Positions 17,306 to 26,251 of a stretch of DNA of 64,000 nt are shown here, in pieces. Source of the stretch: JAJDZL01 sp965220665 (GTDB lineage: Bacteria > Pseudomonadota > Gammaproteobacteria > Arenicellales > JAJDZL01); the NCBI GenBank assembly GCA_965220665.1, contig CBDCQQ010000005.1, positions 310,001 to 374,000 on the forward strand, in the 5' to 3' direction. The notes below the pieces were generated by a model. The model worked only from the letters and a program-made list of their open reading frames with translations. It searched no databases and was not told where the DNA came from. Made by a program: the position numbers and the translations under genes. Position 1 is the stretch's first letter, and each line of letters begins with the position of its first letter.

Positions 17306-17779
17306 CGGTGCCGTAAAGTCGCAGATTCGGTTGCCTGCAAGTCGCCGCAGACTTTCGCTCGATATGGGAAACAGGGAATTGGCAGTTCCACCCGCCGCCC
17401 AGACTGTTTCATGATTGAATAAGTCGCGGTCAAATACTGTTTCAATAGGATTGGCTAATCCAACAGGTGCTACACCGCCAATAGCAAAACCCGTCATTTC
17501 TCGCACAAAATCAGCATCTGCCTTGCCAACTTTCTCACCAATGATGTCGGAAAGAAGACTGAGCACAACCCGATTGCTGCCACTGGTTATTGCGAGAACC
17601 GGACGTTTCGATTTGGCAGAGAAAACAAGTGATTTTGCGATTTGAGATACTGAACAGCCAAGTGTCTCAGCGGCTTCCTTGGAGGTCCGTGTTTCGTGAT
17701 TGAGAATTTGTAACTCGCATTCGATATTCATTGCGCTCAAGGCATCAATTACCCGTTGGTTTGCCGGTTTGAGCTTCAT
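17297..17779 (-). CDS. YbaK/EbsC-type aminoacyl-tRNA deacylase
   Basis: This 160-residue single-domain protein of the YbaK/ProX superfamily has IAKSLVFSAKSKRPVLAITSG with the conserved catalytic Lys, GFAIGGVAPVGLANPIETVFD and AAGGTANSLFPIS. These proteins hydrolyse mischarged tRNAs in trans, for example Cys- or Ala-tRNAPro. The specific substrate cannot be assigned from reading. It converges on pyrX with a nine-base overlap of the 3' ends. Confidence 0.85.
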   Translation of the reverse strand: MKLKPANQRVIDALSAMNIECELQILNHETRTSKEAAETLGCSVSQIAKSLVFSAKSKRPVLAITSGSNRVVLSLLSDIIGEKVGKADADFVREMTGFAIGGVAPVGLANPIETVFDRDLFNHETVWAAGGTANSLFPISSESLRRLAGNRICDFTAPLD

Positions 17780-17881
17780 CGAATGAAATGGAGGGCTGCT
17801 CTACTTGAAAACTGACGATTCTACTTTTTGATTTGTTTGATAATCTTCTAAAGAATATTGCGCTCATTATGTGTCACAGCA

Positions 17882-18580
17882 ATGATTGATCTCGCAGAAA
17901 ACTATCGAAAGGTTAACGATAGAATTCGCGCGGCTGAAGTAGACGCCGGTCGTGAACCTGGCTCGGTTCAGCTCGTTGCAGTCGGTAAAGTTCATCCCGC
18001 GTCGTCGATTCGCGAACTTGCAGCGTGTGGACAGCGCGCTTTTGCAGAAAACTTTGTTCAGGAGGCAATCGGCAAGCAGCATGAACTGGAAGACCTGCAG
18101 ATTGAATGGCATTTCATCGGCAGCATCCAAAGCAACAAGACCCGACTGATTGCTTCAAATTTTGCCTGGGTGCACAGTGTTGATCGCTTCAAGACTGCCG
18201 CTCGGTTCAATGAACAGCGGCCGGCAGAATTCCCACCCCTCAATATCTGTTTGCAACTTAATTTGCAGGCAGAGGAAACCAAGTCTGGTCTGAGTGCTAA
18301 GTCAGCAATTGAACTTCTAGACCAGATTCATGATTTTGAACGTATTCGAGTGAGAGGTTTCATGATCGTACCGAAACCCGTTTCCGACCCGAGTGAACAG
18401 CAGGCAATTTTCGCTGAGGTTAAAAATTTGCTTGAACAGGCAAATAGCCTGGGACATACTCTAGATACGCTGTCGATGGGCATGACCGACGACCTTGAGC
18501 AGGCAGTAGCTGAAGGCGCAACTCATGTCCGAATCGGTACTGCATTATTTGGTTCCCGTCCGCCTAAAAAGACGATGTAA
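17882..18580 (+). CDS. yggS: YggS family PLP-binding protein (PLP homeostasis)
   Basis: The 232-residue protein has VQLVAVGKVHPASSIREL, with the PLP Lys in VGK, then FAENFVQEA, WHFIGSIQSNKTR, VHSVDR, VRGFMIVP and LSMGMTDDLEQAVAEGATHVRIGTALFG. These are hallmark blocks of the YggS/PROSC fold-type III family that buffers PLP and affects amino-acid homeostasis. I chose the ATG at 17882; an in-frame TTG at 17858 lacks family sequence. In many gammaproteobacteria proC and yggT follow directly, but here about 6.8 kb of accessory DNA intervenes. A decayed copy of its 3' end lies at 21085-21215. Confidence 0.93.
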   Translation: MIDLAENYRKVNDRIRAAEVDAGREPGSVQLVAVGKVHPASSIRELAACGQRAFAENFVQEAIGKQHELEDLQIEWHFIGSIQSNKTRLIASNFAWVHSVDRFKTAARFNEQRPAEFPPLNICLQLNLQAEETKSGLSAKSAIELLDQIHDFERIRVRGFMIVPKPVSDPSEQQAIFAEVKNLLEQANSLGHTLDTLSMGMTDDLEQAVAEGATHVRIGTALFGSRPPKKTM

Positions 18581-18619
18581 GCTAAGGACTTTCTGATTAT
18601 CGGCTCAGAAATTTATTCG

Positions 18620-19303
18620 TCATACAAAGAACGATGGACTTAATCCCAGCTTGTCAAGCAGAAAAAATCTTCCCGACCTCGTAATGTTGACCGAGCGATC
18701 ATTTCGGGATCTGGCTATAAATTCAGACTCAACCATCTTTGCGGCAATCGCCGCACCGACCGCGCCAGCAACATGCGGAAGCCTCTCCGTCCAGTCTAAG
18801 CAACGAGGGCAAAGTTGACGCCTGCTCTTTCGAATCTCGCCCAGATCAACACCGATTGTCCGGTAAATTGAGTGTTCTGTCTCTGGAAGATGGAAACTGT
18901 CTTGATACAGAACTAAAGCCTCAATTTTGACGAGAATTCGAGAAATTTCCACACCCAGCTCCCCCGCCAGATGATCGTAACAGAATCGAGCTTTTTTCAA
19001 TTCGGGTTTCACATTTCGTCGGAAATCTCGACTGTCCTTCACGGGAATACCAGACGCAATTTTTTCGATAGTAGATGCAACCGAGTCGCCGTTGATTTCA
19101 TAGTAATGGAATCGCCCGCACTTCCGTCTGTACAGTAAATTCGCATTTACTAGTTCATTGAGGTGACTGGTTGCGGTCTGGTTAGTCACCCCGGCATGCC
19201 AGGCCAATTCGCTTGCTGACAGAGCTATACCACCCATCAATGCCTGAAGCATTGCCACGCGACTCTCGTGACCAATGACCCGTCCGAATTCTGCAATACT
19301 CAT
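18620..19303 (-). CDS. ArsR/SmtB-family HTH regulator with C-terminal extension
   Basis: The 227-residue protein has an N-terminal winged helix: SRVAMLQALMGG, SASELAWHAGVTNQTATSHL and the beta-wing RKCGRFHYYEI, residues about 10-75. The roughly 130-residue extension includes the CPRCLDWTERLPHVAG segment with a CxxC. This resembles the longer ArsR proteins (YdfF-like) found beside small-molecule efflux or resistance genes. It converges with yggS and lies about 300 bases downstream of a DMT transporter on the same strand, which it may regulate (inference). The CxxC could sense metal or thiols, but that is unproven. Confidence 0.85.
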   Translation of the reverse strand: MSIAEFGRVIGHESRVAMLQALMGGIALSASELAWHAGVTNQTATSHLNELVNANLLYRRKCGRFHYYEINGDSVASTIEKIASGIPVKDSRDFRRNVKPELKKARFCYDHLAGELGVEISRILVKIEALVLYQDSFHLPETEHSIYRTIGVDLGEIRKSRRQLCPRCLDWTERLPHVAGAVGAAIAAKMVESEFIARSRNDRSVNITRSGRFFLLDKLGLSPSFFV

Positions 19304-19604
19304 TTCTCACTATCCCTGCTTAAACATTGTGGGGCAGAAACACCGTATATCTATAAGATTTCGATTCCAATTCTTCCATCAAATCACTGTCCGCTTTTGA
19401 TACATATTTCTTTGTTAGTAAAGACTGTTTAACCGACAGAAATATTAAGAAATTATCGCGAATGCCTATTTGTATCTGCCCCATCTCGTTTATTAATCAA
19501 GCAGATAAAACTGCACAATTCTAGAAGAAGGTTTCTTGCCTCCGATTGTACATACCAAGACGCTGCTTGCGACCGAATTTGTTTCGACGTTCATCGAAAT
19601 TTCT
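19304..19604. other. intergenic stretch between DMT transporter and arsR
   Basis: I see no gene here. The right end (about 19560-19604) is the start of a segment duplicated in decayed form at about 20890. The rest is AT-rich and probably holds the arsR promoter, which I cannot place firmly. Confidence 0.4.
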
Positions 19605-19765
19605 CTAACGGTCATTCCCTTTTGTGACTCGAGCATCAGGTACTTTCTCCCGCTTACCAGCACTTGTAATGTATATCACCGCGGCAATAACTATCACCGA
19701 CCCACCGAGCAACACAGATATTTCCATCCGTTCCCCGAACAACAACCACGCCCAGATTGGTGCTA
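19575..19765. repeat. original copy of a decayed duplication (DMT 3' end plus downstream)
   Basis: These bases match 20895-21083 over most of their length, starting with GTTTCGACGTTCATCGAAA in both places. The later shared landmarks are CCCTTTTGT, TATCACCGACCCACC against AATCACTGATCCACC, and CCATCCG against TCATCCG. Small indels and frequent substitutions separate the copies. The functional DMT gene ends inside this copy. Confidence 0.75.
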
Positions 19766-20498
19766 GCGGAATTTCGGTCAGTCCGACAAGGGCGGCAACC
19801 AGTGCGGATACACGCTTTACGCCAATCAGGTACACTCCAAAACCCACACCCACGTTCACAATACCGTAAACAATCAGCCAAAAGTAGTCAGCAGAACTGG
19901 TGTTGCCAAAAGTCGCAAACGGAGCCATCACCAATGCGCCCAAGAAGGCGGAAAGATAAGTAGCCTTACTACTGTCAGCATCTGGAAAGAACTTTGCAGC
20001 GACAGTTAGAGAGGCCATAAAAATCGTCATCCCGAACGCCAGTCCTATACCTAAGTAATCCGACGGCAGACTATTACCGGATGTCATAATGACTACTCCT
20101 GCGGCTGATAATCCGCAGCATCCGAGAGACATCGCATCTGCGCGCGCCTTCAGCAAAATCAAGGAGAAGATAAATGTTAAGAGCGGCATTGTGCCGTAGA
20201 CAAATGCCACGTTCGCGATGGTTGTGTAGAAAAATGCAGAAATGAAGCAGATCATTCCTGCTGCGGAGAGTATTGCAATTACCGTTTCCCCTAAGGTGAA
20301 ACGAAACGCAGTTCGAATATCGGAGGACTTGTGTATAGCCAGAACGATTCCGAGCACACAGAGCCCGCCAAACAATGACCGCCAGAACAGTGTGGTTGGA
20401 ATATCAGTAGTAACGACGCGGGTGAACAATCCTGCCGTGCTCCATGAAACCGCTGCAACAAGTATGCACAGTACACCCACGTCGTTGGTTTTCCGCAT
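19605..20498 (-). CDS. EamA-type DMT-family transporter
   Basis: The 297-residue protein has about ten hydrophobic segments in two EamA repeats: VGVLCILVAAVSWSTAGLF opens the first and YLGIGLAFGMTIFMASLTVA begins the second, which ends LAPIWAWLLFGERMEISVLL. The AxxWGxxP-like and LxPxxAxxxxxxxxGE motifs are typical of drug/metabolite exporters of the inner membrane. It ends in a basic cytoplasmic tail. The substrate is unknown. It is oriented toward the ArsR gene, and its 3' end exists again as a degenerate copy about 1.3 kb away. Confidence 0.88.
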   Translation of the reverse strand: MRKTNDVGVLCILVAAVSWSTAGLFTRVVTTDIPTTLFWRSLFGGLCVLGIVLAIHKSSDIRTAFRFTLGETVIAILSAAGMICFISAFFYTTIANVAFVYGTMPLLTFIFSLILLKARADAMSLGCCGLSAAGVVIMTSGNSLPSDYLGIGLAFGMTIFMASLTVAAKFFPDADSSKATYLSAFLGALVMAPFATFGNTSSADYFWLIVYGIVNVGVGFGVYLIGVKRVSALVAALVGLTEIPLAPIWAWLLFGERMEISVLLGGSVIVIAAVIYITSAGKREKVPDARVTKGNDR

Positions 20499-20890
20499 TA
20501 CTTCGAGTTTATGTCTGTTGCGAAAGAAGACTCAAGGGAGTCGAGTGGCGAATTCATGAGACTCTTTTTCTATGGATTGTCTCAAATTAGCTAGATACTC
20601 CACCGACTTGACAGTTCACGTCTTCCTCTCCTGCCTGACACTTCGTCCACTCTCCATCACATTCCATCTCCCTCTCAATGAATTGTTTTTGGCACGACCA
20701 AGCCCAAGACTGGCACATACGTATGTAGTACCATAATTTGCCTCGGTTTAAAAGCGTCGTTGTGAAGGATTTCCAGATTTCAATCGGATAACTTTAGCGT
20801 CATATCAATTCTGCAATGTCGTAAGAATTACGAGATGACTGCATCACTCAGAGCAATTTTCCGCCGTGTATTTTACCTTCCGAGATGCTT
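20499..20890. other. gene-free stretch upstream of the DMT gene
   Basis: I find no supported gene. The region probably contains the DMT promoter next to 20499, then sequence I cannot assign. Weak similarity of 20840-20890 to 19505-19575 suggests the duplication may extend slightly further left than the clear part. Confidence 0.35.
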
Positions 20891-20894
20891 CGAT

Positions 20895-21083
20895 CAATCG
20901 AAATCGTTTCGACGTTCATCGAAAGATTTCTAGTTCTTATCCCTTTTGTCCTTGATCAGATGTTCCGGTATTTTCTACCGTTGATCAGAGCTTACAATGT
21001 GAATCATCTCGGTGATAAGAATCACTGATCCACCAAGCGATCGAGAAAGGTTCATCCGCTTCTTGAAAAGCGGTCAGAATTGG
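20895..21083. repeat. decayed copy of the DMT-gene 3' region
   Basis: This segment is an imperfect duplicate of 19575-19765 in the same orientation. The minus-strand coding frame is broken by indels and stops, so no transporter fragment can be expressed. It joins, without spacer near 21084, a decayed copy of the yggS 3' end, in the reverse order to the intact genes. Confidence 0.75.
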
Positions 21084-21084
21084 T

Positions 21085-21215
21085 CGAGGTTAAATTCGCT
21101 TAAGCAGGTCAACAGTCTGGGACATACCATAGAAATGCTGTTGTTTATGGGTATGACCGATAATCTTTAACTAGCAGTGGCTGAGGGGACGACTCATGCC
21201 GATCATACTAGCCGT
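21085..21215 (+). pseudogene. decayed copy of the yggS 3' end
   Basis: After a one-base frameshift this reads KQVNSLGHTIEMLLFMGMTD, then NL, a TAA, and LAVAEGTTHADHT. The intact yggS ends EQANSLGHTLDTLSMGMTDD then LEQAVAEGATHVRIGT. The DNA match begins at GAGGTTAAA (18416 in the intact gene). The fragment has a frameshift and a stop and lacks the rest of the gene, so it is a relic. Confidence 0.8.
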
Positions 21216-21413
21216 CCTCAGAGCGAAACTTCGCAATACTTTCCTCGTAGCGCCTCTGGCGCTTGCAGCCTCGTTCAATCCGGTTAGTGATGATGCTTGC
21301 GCGGTCATTACTATCCTTAATACTACGGATTTGTGTATAAGGACAGTCAGTTGACTTGAGTGCGGGTCGAGGTGTTGCTGATAAAGTGAGTAGAATGTGA
21401 TACGTCGTGATAG

Positions 21414-21680
21414 TTATTCATAGTGAGACCACAGACGTAGTACTTTTACAGACTTGTCTTTTTCGAGAACCTGATAAACCAATCGGTGTTGGATGTTGAT
21501 ACGTCGAGAGTATGCGCCTTCCAAATCACCTACGAGTTTCTCAAACGGGGGTGGCGATTGAAATGGGTTGTTCTGAATTATTGCAATTAAGCTCTCAGCC
21601 TTATTTTTTAAACCAGCACTGGCTAGTTTCTTTGCATCTTTCTTTGCTTGGTTGGTGAAATATAGTTTCCACACTACCAA
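21414..21680 (-). CDS. yoeB: YoeB-family mRNA interferase toxin
   Basis: The 88-residue protein begins MVVWKLYFTNQAKKDAKKLA and ends RRINIQHRLVYQV...VKVLRLWSHYE. The RRINIQHRLVY block and the terminal His-Tyr are diagnostic of Txe/YoeB, whose C-terminal His/Tyr act in ribosome-dependent mRNA cleavage. It overlaps the yefM gene by seven bases and follows it on the same strand, the canonical antitoxin-first order. All catalytic-region residues I can check are present, so it appears functional. Confidence 0.92.
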   Translation of the reverse strand: MVVWKLYFTNQAKKDAKKLASAGLKNKAESLIAIIQNNPFQSPPPFEKLVGDLEGAYSRRINIQHRLVYQVLEKDKSVKVLRLWSHYE

Positions 21681-21916
21681 TCAAGTTCCTGGTCACATTC
21701 TTCAAGGTTAGTATTAATGCCGTCTACAATAGACTCACGCATTCCAGGAATCGATAACAAGTACAAAGTCTCGTTGATGGAATTCCAGTCTTCCTCAGCA
21801 AGGAGCACCGCATTTCCTCGTTTCCCTGCAATTACCACCGGCTTATGCGTTTGTACTGCTTCATCAACCAGGCGATACAGATTCGTCCGCGCATTAGTTA
21901 TGCTAATCATCGTCAT
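21674..21916 (-). CDS. yefM: YefM/Phd-family antitoxin
   Basis: The 80-residue protein begins MISITNARTNLYRLVDEAVQ after two extra residues and contains PVVIAGKRGNAVLLAEEDWN, the Phd/YefM fold. The acidic C-terminal half (LEECDQELDW) wraps the toxin. It neutralises YoeB and represses the operon. Either ATG at 21916 or the one at 21910 could start; the second gives the family's usual N-terminus. A perfect palindrome 23 bases upstream is the likely operator. Confidence 0.92.
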   Translation of the reverse strand: MTMISITNARTNLYRLVDEAVQTHKPVVIAGKRGNAVLLAEEDWNSINETLYLLSIPGMRESIVDGINTNLEECDQELDW

Positions 21917-21938
21917 TTCATTTCGGGTTACCTGTACT

Positions 21939-21966
21939 CATATCGTACGCAATAACGTACGATATG
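21939..21966 (-). promoter_or_regulatory. yefM-yoeB operator palindrome
   Basis: CATATCGTACG (21939-21949) and CGTACGATATG (21956-21966) form a perfect 11-bp inverted repeat with a six-base spacer. It sits just upstream of yefM, where the YefM-YoeB complex is known to bind a palindrome in E. coli. The position and symmetry make autoregulation the obvious reading; a -10/-35 pair overlapping it was not assigned. Confidence 0.75.
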
Positions 21967-22176
21967 TCAAGTACTTGACCAGATTCACCACATGATTTGT
22001 CATGTTCTTTACGCAACATTGTGGATAGAAGTAGTAACTGGAATTGGTGATCGAATATCTTGGACGTGGTTTGATGGCGGCCTTGGTATGAAAGAATTTT
22101 CGAAGAAATTTTGGTAGTTGATTGTGACGTATTGGATTTGACTAGGAATTTGCTCAGGTAGCGGTGTTGTAAATGA

Positions 22177-22926
22177 TGTAAGTGCGGAATATTGTATCGG
22201 TGGCTACGAGGAGGATTTCCCGATAGTTATCTTGCGAAGAGCGATGAACGGAGTATGAATTGGTTACTAGATTTAGTCGAAACTTACCTTGAGCGCGACA
22301 TACCAAATTTGGCATTTCCGATTCCCGCGACAAGGCTACGACGATTATGGACCATGCTGGCTCACCTGCAAGGTGAACCAGTCAACCAATCAAAACTCGG
22401 AAGTAATTTGGAAATTGATGGCAAAACTGTCAGTCGATACATCGATGTTCTGACTGACCTCTTGCTTGTGCGAAGATTAGCACCCTGGCACGAAAATGTA
22501 AAAAAGCGACTGGTGAAGTCTCCACGATATTACGTGCGCGATAGCGGCCTGTTGCACCATTTGCTTGGTGTCCATGATTTCAACTCACTTTTGTCTCACC
22601 CTGTACTTGGGAAAAATTGGGAGGGATTCGTTATTGAAAATATTCACTCGGTTCTTCCCCGTCTCGCAAAAACTTATTACTATCGGACGACGAATGGAGC
22701 AGAAATTGACTTAATCATCAGGTTTGGATTCAATAATATCTGGGCTGTCGAGATCAAATATGGTGTTGCGCCGAAAGTGAGTAAAGTTTTTGGCCAAACC
22801 TGCGATGACGTAGAAGCAAATAAAAAATTTGTCGTTTATGGCGGAGATGAAGAGTTCTCTCTTGGCGATGGCCTAACTATGATTTCTCTCCCCGCACTAA
22901 TGAAAAAAATACAAAATGAGAATTGA
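22177..22926 (+). pseudogene. DUF4143 AAA-type ATPase, C-terminal part only
   Basis: The frame is open from 22177 after a TGA and reads LYRWLRGGFPDSYLA, then TYLERDIPNLAF, SKLGSNLEIDGKTVSRYIDV and the nuclease-like C-terminal domain YYYRTTNGAEIDLII and IWAVEIKYG. This is the C-terminal two thirds of the DUF4143 ATPase family, usually near 380-400 residues. The N-terminal P-loop domain (GPRQxGKT and LDD motifs) is absent upstream, where no matching frame is visible. The remaining frame has no stops. It is probably inactive, unless the ORF is expressed from the TTG at 22192. Confidence 0.75.
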
Positions 22927-23099
22927 TCTAAATTGAGATTCGACATATGAATTGCATCTGTTCAACGCAGGCGAAGATTCTATGACAATAGTTACAAGTC
23001 TACTTCCGCCAGTTGAAGTGGACTTCTATTTGTCAATTGTCTCTTTCTCAGATTCAGCCAATCTGTACGATTGCGCATATCACCAGCAGCTTTGGTTTA

Positions 23100-24944
23100 T
23101 CAATAACCTAGCAACAAAAGCCGCACCATATTAGTATGGTTTTCGTCGCTCGCCAAATCTAGAGGTGTCAGGTTTCTATCTGTAGTAGCAGAGAGATCCG
23201 CTCCTCTTACAATCAGCACTCTAGCCGCTTCCCTTGAATCTGCCCACGCCGCTATGTGAAGCGGGGTCCAATCGCGCCGAGTTAGCGCCTCAATATTCGC
23301 ACCATTATCAAGCAACAGAATCAGTGCGTCAGCCGAGTTTCTATAAGCTGACATATGCAATGGCGAAAAGCCGTAAAAGTCATTTAGATTGATGTCGGCA
23401 TTATGGGCAATTAAATTTTGTGCGACCTCAATCGACACGCCAGAAATGGCATTGAACAGCGGTGACTCATTCATTATGGTTGTCTGATTGACGCGGGCAC
23501 CTTGGTCAATGAGCATTTTTGCCGCTTCTTGAGAGTTCATCAAAGCCGCAATGTGTAGCGGAGAAGCACCTACTCTGCCAACTTCTTGAATATGCTGAGC
23601 GATGTATTCAGCCGAATTAACCTGCGCTAGTTTTTGACGCAACACGTTGCTGAACTGTTTCTGATCCGCTTTCATGCTTAAATTGACGGACATGCCTGCC
23701 TGCACCAGCTTCTTGACAGTTGCCGGCAAGTTTAAAGCCGCCGCCCAGTGCAGATCGGTCCAACCGTTTTCATCTTCGGCGGTAGTCGATGGCGCTCGTC
23801 CCAAAAAGTTTTCAAATTTGCTTTCTTCCTGAATCGATTGCGCAGTAGTCTCCAAGCTTTCTCCCGTAATCAGAGAAATGATAGTCATCAAAGTTTGAGC
23901 AGCGTCTGTCTGATCGACTTCGACGGGACTTGATTGCTCCGTACTCACAGCGGCTTCGGTTTCTTGACTGCTGCTACCAAAGATAAAGCTTGGCAAATCT
24001 CCTGATTCGTCTTGCTGAGTGGACAGCTGACCGCTGACTGGTGTGGACACCCCTGACAGACCTGCAACTTCTCTTATCGCAAGAATTGAATCTGTAGTTA
24101 GAACATCAGCAATTGGCAGGTTGTTGTCCCTTAGGAAAGACTGGAATGCACGAACAGAATTCGGTCCCCATGCTCCATCTGCTGGGCCAGGGTTGTAACC
24201 CAATAATGCTAATAGTGTCTGCACTTCCCGAATCGTGGCACTCGAGATTTGCTGAAGCGCTGGTGCAGGTATCTGACCGTTATAAGAAGTGATTTCTGTT
24301 GGACGTTCAGCAGTTTCCCTTAAAGCTGAAAGTGATGCTTCTGTCAGGACATCAGATTCAGGCAGATTCTGGTCAACAAGAAAAGACTGGTACGCAATTC
24401 CGGTTTTTGGCCCCCAGAGACCGTCAGCCGGTCCAGGCTGATAACCCAATTCTGCCAGCAGTGACTGTGCCTCCCGAATCGCTGCGCGAGAAGTCAGTTC
24501 GACCTCAGTTGATTCAACGGTCGATTCTTCTGGTGGTGTCTCGGATGCAGGTGGGCTGCCAAAATCTGTCTGTGCCTGCTGCCATTGACTTGCGAGTTCT
24601 TCCGCTCTAGCGCGATCATCGCCAGTCATTTTCGTCTCTAGAGCATCGCGTTCATCTGCTGCTTCCGCTATTCCGCGGCTCGCTGCAAGGTTGTACCACT
24701 TATGCGCCTCTGTCAAGTTTCGTAGCACACCCAGTCCGCGTGCATACGCTTTGCCAAGCGCCAGCATGGATCTCCCATCTCCTGATTCCGCTGATTCCAT
24801 CCATTCGGAAACCGCATCTTGGAAGCGATTCTCGTTCCACGCCTGCATGCCATCCTCGTAATCGCCGTATGCCACCTGCGTAATTAGTGCAAATGCAGTA
24901 AACATTGAGGTAAGAATTATTGAAAATTTCTTTTCGTACTTCAT
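23100..24944 (-). CDS. periplasmic Sel1 / peptidoglycan-binding / ankyrin-repeat protein
   Basis: The 614-residue protein has a signal peptide (residues 1-27, cleaved near VAYG-DYE). Sel1-like repeats follow at about 45-105 (SMLALGKAYARGLGV and HKWYNLAASRG). Two PG_binding_1-like units lie at 156-210 and 238-292, each with LGYxPGPADGxWGPxxxxAxQSFL. After an acidic, Ser/Gln-rich linker (300-390) come about six ankyrin repeats to the end (GWTDLHWAAALN, ASPLHIAALMNSQEAAKMLI, TPLHIAAWADSREAARVLI). It should be exported and could link the cell wall to a protein partner. The exact function is unknown. It is monocistronic with flanking intergenic DNA on both sides. Confidence 0.85.
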   Translation of the reverse strand: MKYEKKFSIILTSMFTAFALITQVAYGDYEDGMQAWNENRFQDAVSEWMESAESGDGRSMLALGKAYARGLGVLRNLTEAHKWYNLAASRGIAEAADERDALETKMTGDDRARAEELASQWQQAQTDFGSPPASETPPEESTVESTEVELTSRAAIREAQSLLAELGYQPGPADGLWGPKTGIAYQSFLVDQNLPESDVLTEASLSALRETAERPTEITSYNGQIPAPALQQISSATIREVQTLLALLGYNPGPADGAWGPNSVRAFQSFLRDNNLPIADVLTTDSILAIREVAGLSGVSTPVSGQLSTQQDESGDLPSFIFGSSSQETEAAVSTEQSSPVEVDQTDAAQTLMTIISLITGESLETTAQSIQEESKFENFLGRAPSTTAEDENGWTDLHWAAALNLPATVKKLVQAGMSVNLSMKADQKQFSNVLRQKLAQVNSAEYIAQHIQEVGRVGASPLHIAALMNSQEAAKMLIDQGARVNQTTIMNESPLFNAISGVSIEVAQNLIAHNADINLNDFYGFSPLHMSAYRNSADALILLLDNGANIEALTRRDWTPLHIAAWADSREAARVLIVRGADLSATTDRNLTPLDLASDENHTNMVRLLLLGY

Positions 24945-25397
24945 ATCACTACCTCAATCCGATTTAATTCGACGTTGCATTTCATTCTATCATAGCCCCT
25001 TACGAATGAAACCTGTGCCTATAGCAACAACATTCAGGTCAGCCTCCGGCTTAGCAGTGTCTAAGTTGAATACTTAATTTCGCACTAAAAGTGCGCTACT
25101 TGATCGATCGCGATAGAGCGACTATTAAGTTGATATATCAACGGAATAGATTAATTTGCAAATCAGACCACACTGTCAAGATTGCACCTATCCATCAATT
25201 GAAGCTTCAGGGACTTGTCCGTAGTTCCGAGGTCAGATCTGAACTTTCAATTGCCCGCGCGGAGTCCCCCATGAACTCTTCCGAAAGTGACAATTTCATT
25301 GCATTAAATCTTAACGCTGGAGCAACTTGACTCTAAAAAACAGCATTCATACAGAGAATATAATTTGCTGGAAACTTCCCATACACTTTAGAAATCC
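24945..25397. other. intergenic stretch between the ankyrin protein and proC
   Basis: I see no supported gene. A 6-bp hairpin (CGCACT at 25081-25086, AGTGCG at 25090-25095) lies within it, without a T tract. A TATAAT at about 25364 could be a -10 element for proC, but no good -35 sits at the right distance. Confidence 0.35.
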
Positions 25398-26246
25398 GTG
25401 CCTTCATCGGAAAATCAATTCAGTCACTCAACCATCGGTTTTATCGGCGGCGGCAACATGGCCCGCAGCCTAGTTGGCGGACTCATTGCCAATGGTTACA
25501 GTCGAGACGCCATAGTCGTATCTGACTTGTCTGAAGACGCTCGCAAATACGTTGCCGAAAATTTTTCAGTTCGCGTTGAAGAATCCAATCGCGCAGTTGT
25601 TGCAGCTTCCTCAACTGTTGTACTTGCCCTTAAGCCACAAGTTATGCAAGGTGCCCTTTCAAGCGTTGCAAGTTCTCTTCAGTCTTCCAGTCCACTGTTA
25701 ATATCAATCGCGGCAGGGATTCGACTGGATGACCTCGATTCCTGGTCCGGCGGAAACCTTAGTATCGTGCGCGTGATGCCGAATACTCCAGCATTGATTC
25801 AGAAAGGCGTTTCGGCGATGTATGCCAACCCAGAGGTATCTGACGAGGAAAAATCAGTTGTTGAAAAGATCATGTCCGCAGTCGGAAAAACTGTCTGGCT
25901 ACCTGATGAGCGCCTGTTGGATGTCGTTACAGCAGTATCCGGAAGTGGTCCGGCATATTTCTTTTACCTGATTGAATGCATTGAAGAGGCCGCAATCGAA
26001 CTTGGCCTCCAACCTGAAACTGCGCATTTACTGGCCACTGAAACAGCGGTCGGTGCTGCGCTTCTCTCTGTTGCCAGTAGCGAAAGTCCGGCAATATTGC
26101 GGCAGCGTGTAACCTCACCAGGCGGAACAACAGCGGCAGCACTCAATGTGCTCAACGAAGCCGAAGTTAAACAAAGTATTATTTCAGCGATTCGAGCTGC
26201 AGAAAAAAGATCAATTGAAATGTCTCAACCCGCTAGCGCTAACTAA
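25398..26246 (+). CDS. proC: pyrroline-5-carboxylate reductase
   Basis: The 282-residue protein has the N-terminal Rossmann motif IGFIGGGNMARSLVGGL, VVLALKPQVM, ISIAAGI, VRVMPNTPALIQKGVSAMYAN and the C-terminal ProC signature VTAVSGSGPAYFFYLIECIE and VTSPGGTTAAALNVL. It reduces pyrroline-5-carboxylate to proline with NAD(P)H. The best start is GTG at 25398, about 12 codons before the Rossmann strand; no strong Shine-Dalgarno is seen. yggT follows five bases after the stop, the conserved order, while the usual upstream yggS is displaced by about 6.8 kb. Confidence 0.94.
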   Translation: MPSSENQFSHSTIGFIGGGNMARSLVGGLIANGYSRDAIVVSDLSEDARKYVAENFSVRVEESNRAVVAASSTVVLALKPQVMQGALSSVASSLQSSSPLLISIAAGIRLDDLDSWSGGNLSIVRVMPNTPALIQKGVSAMYANPEVSDEEKSVVEKIMSAVGKTVWLPDERLLDVVTAVSGSGPAYFFYLIECIEEAAIELGLQPETAHLLATETAVGAALLSVASSESPAILRQRVTSPGGTTAAALNVLNEAEVKQSIISAIRAAEKRSIEMSQPASAN

Positions 26247-26251
26247 CAGGT

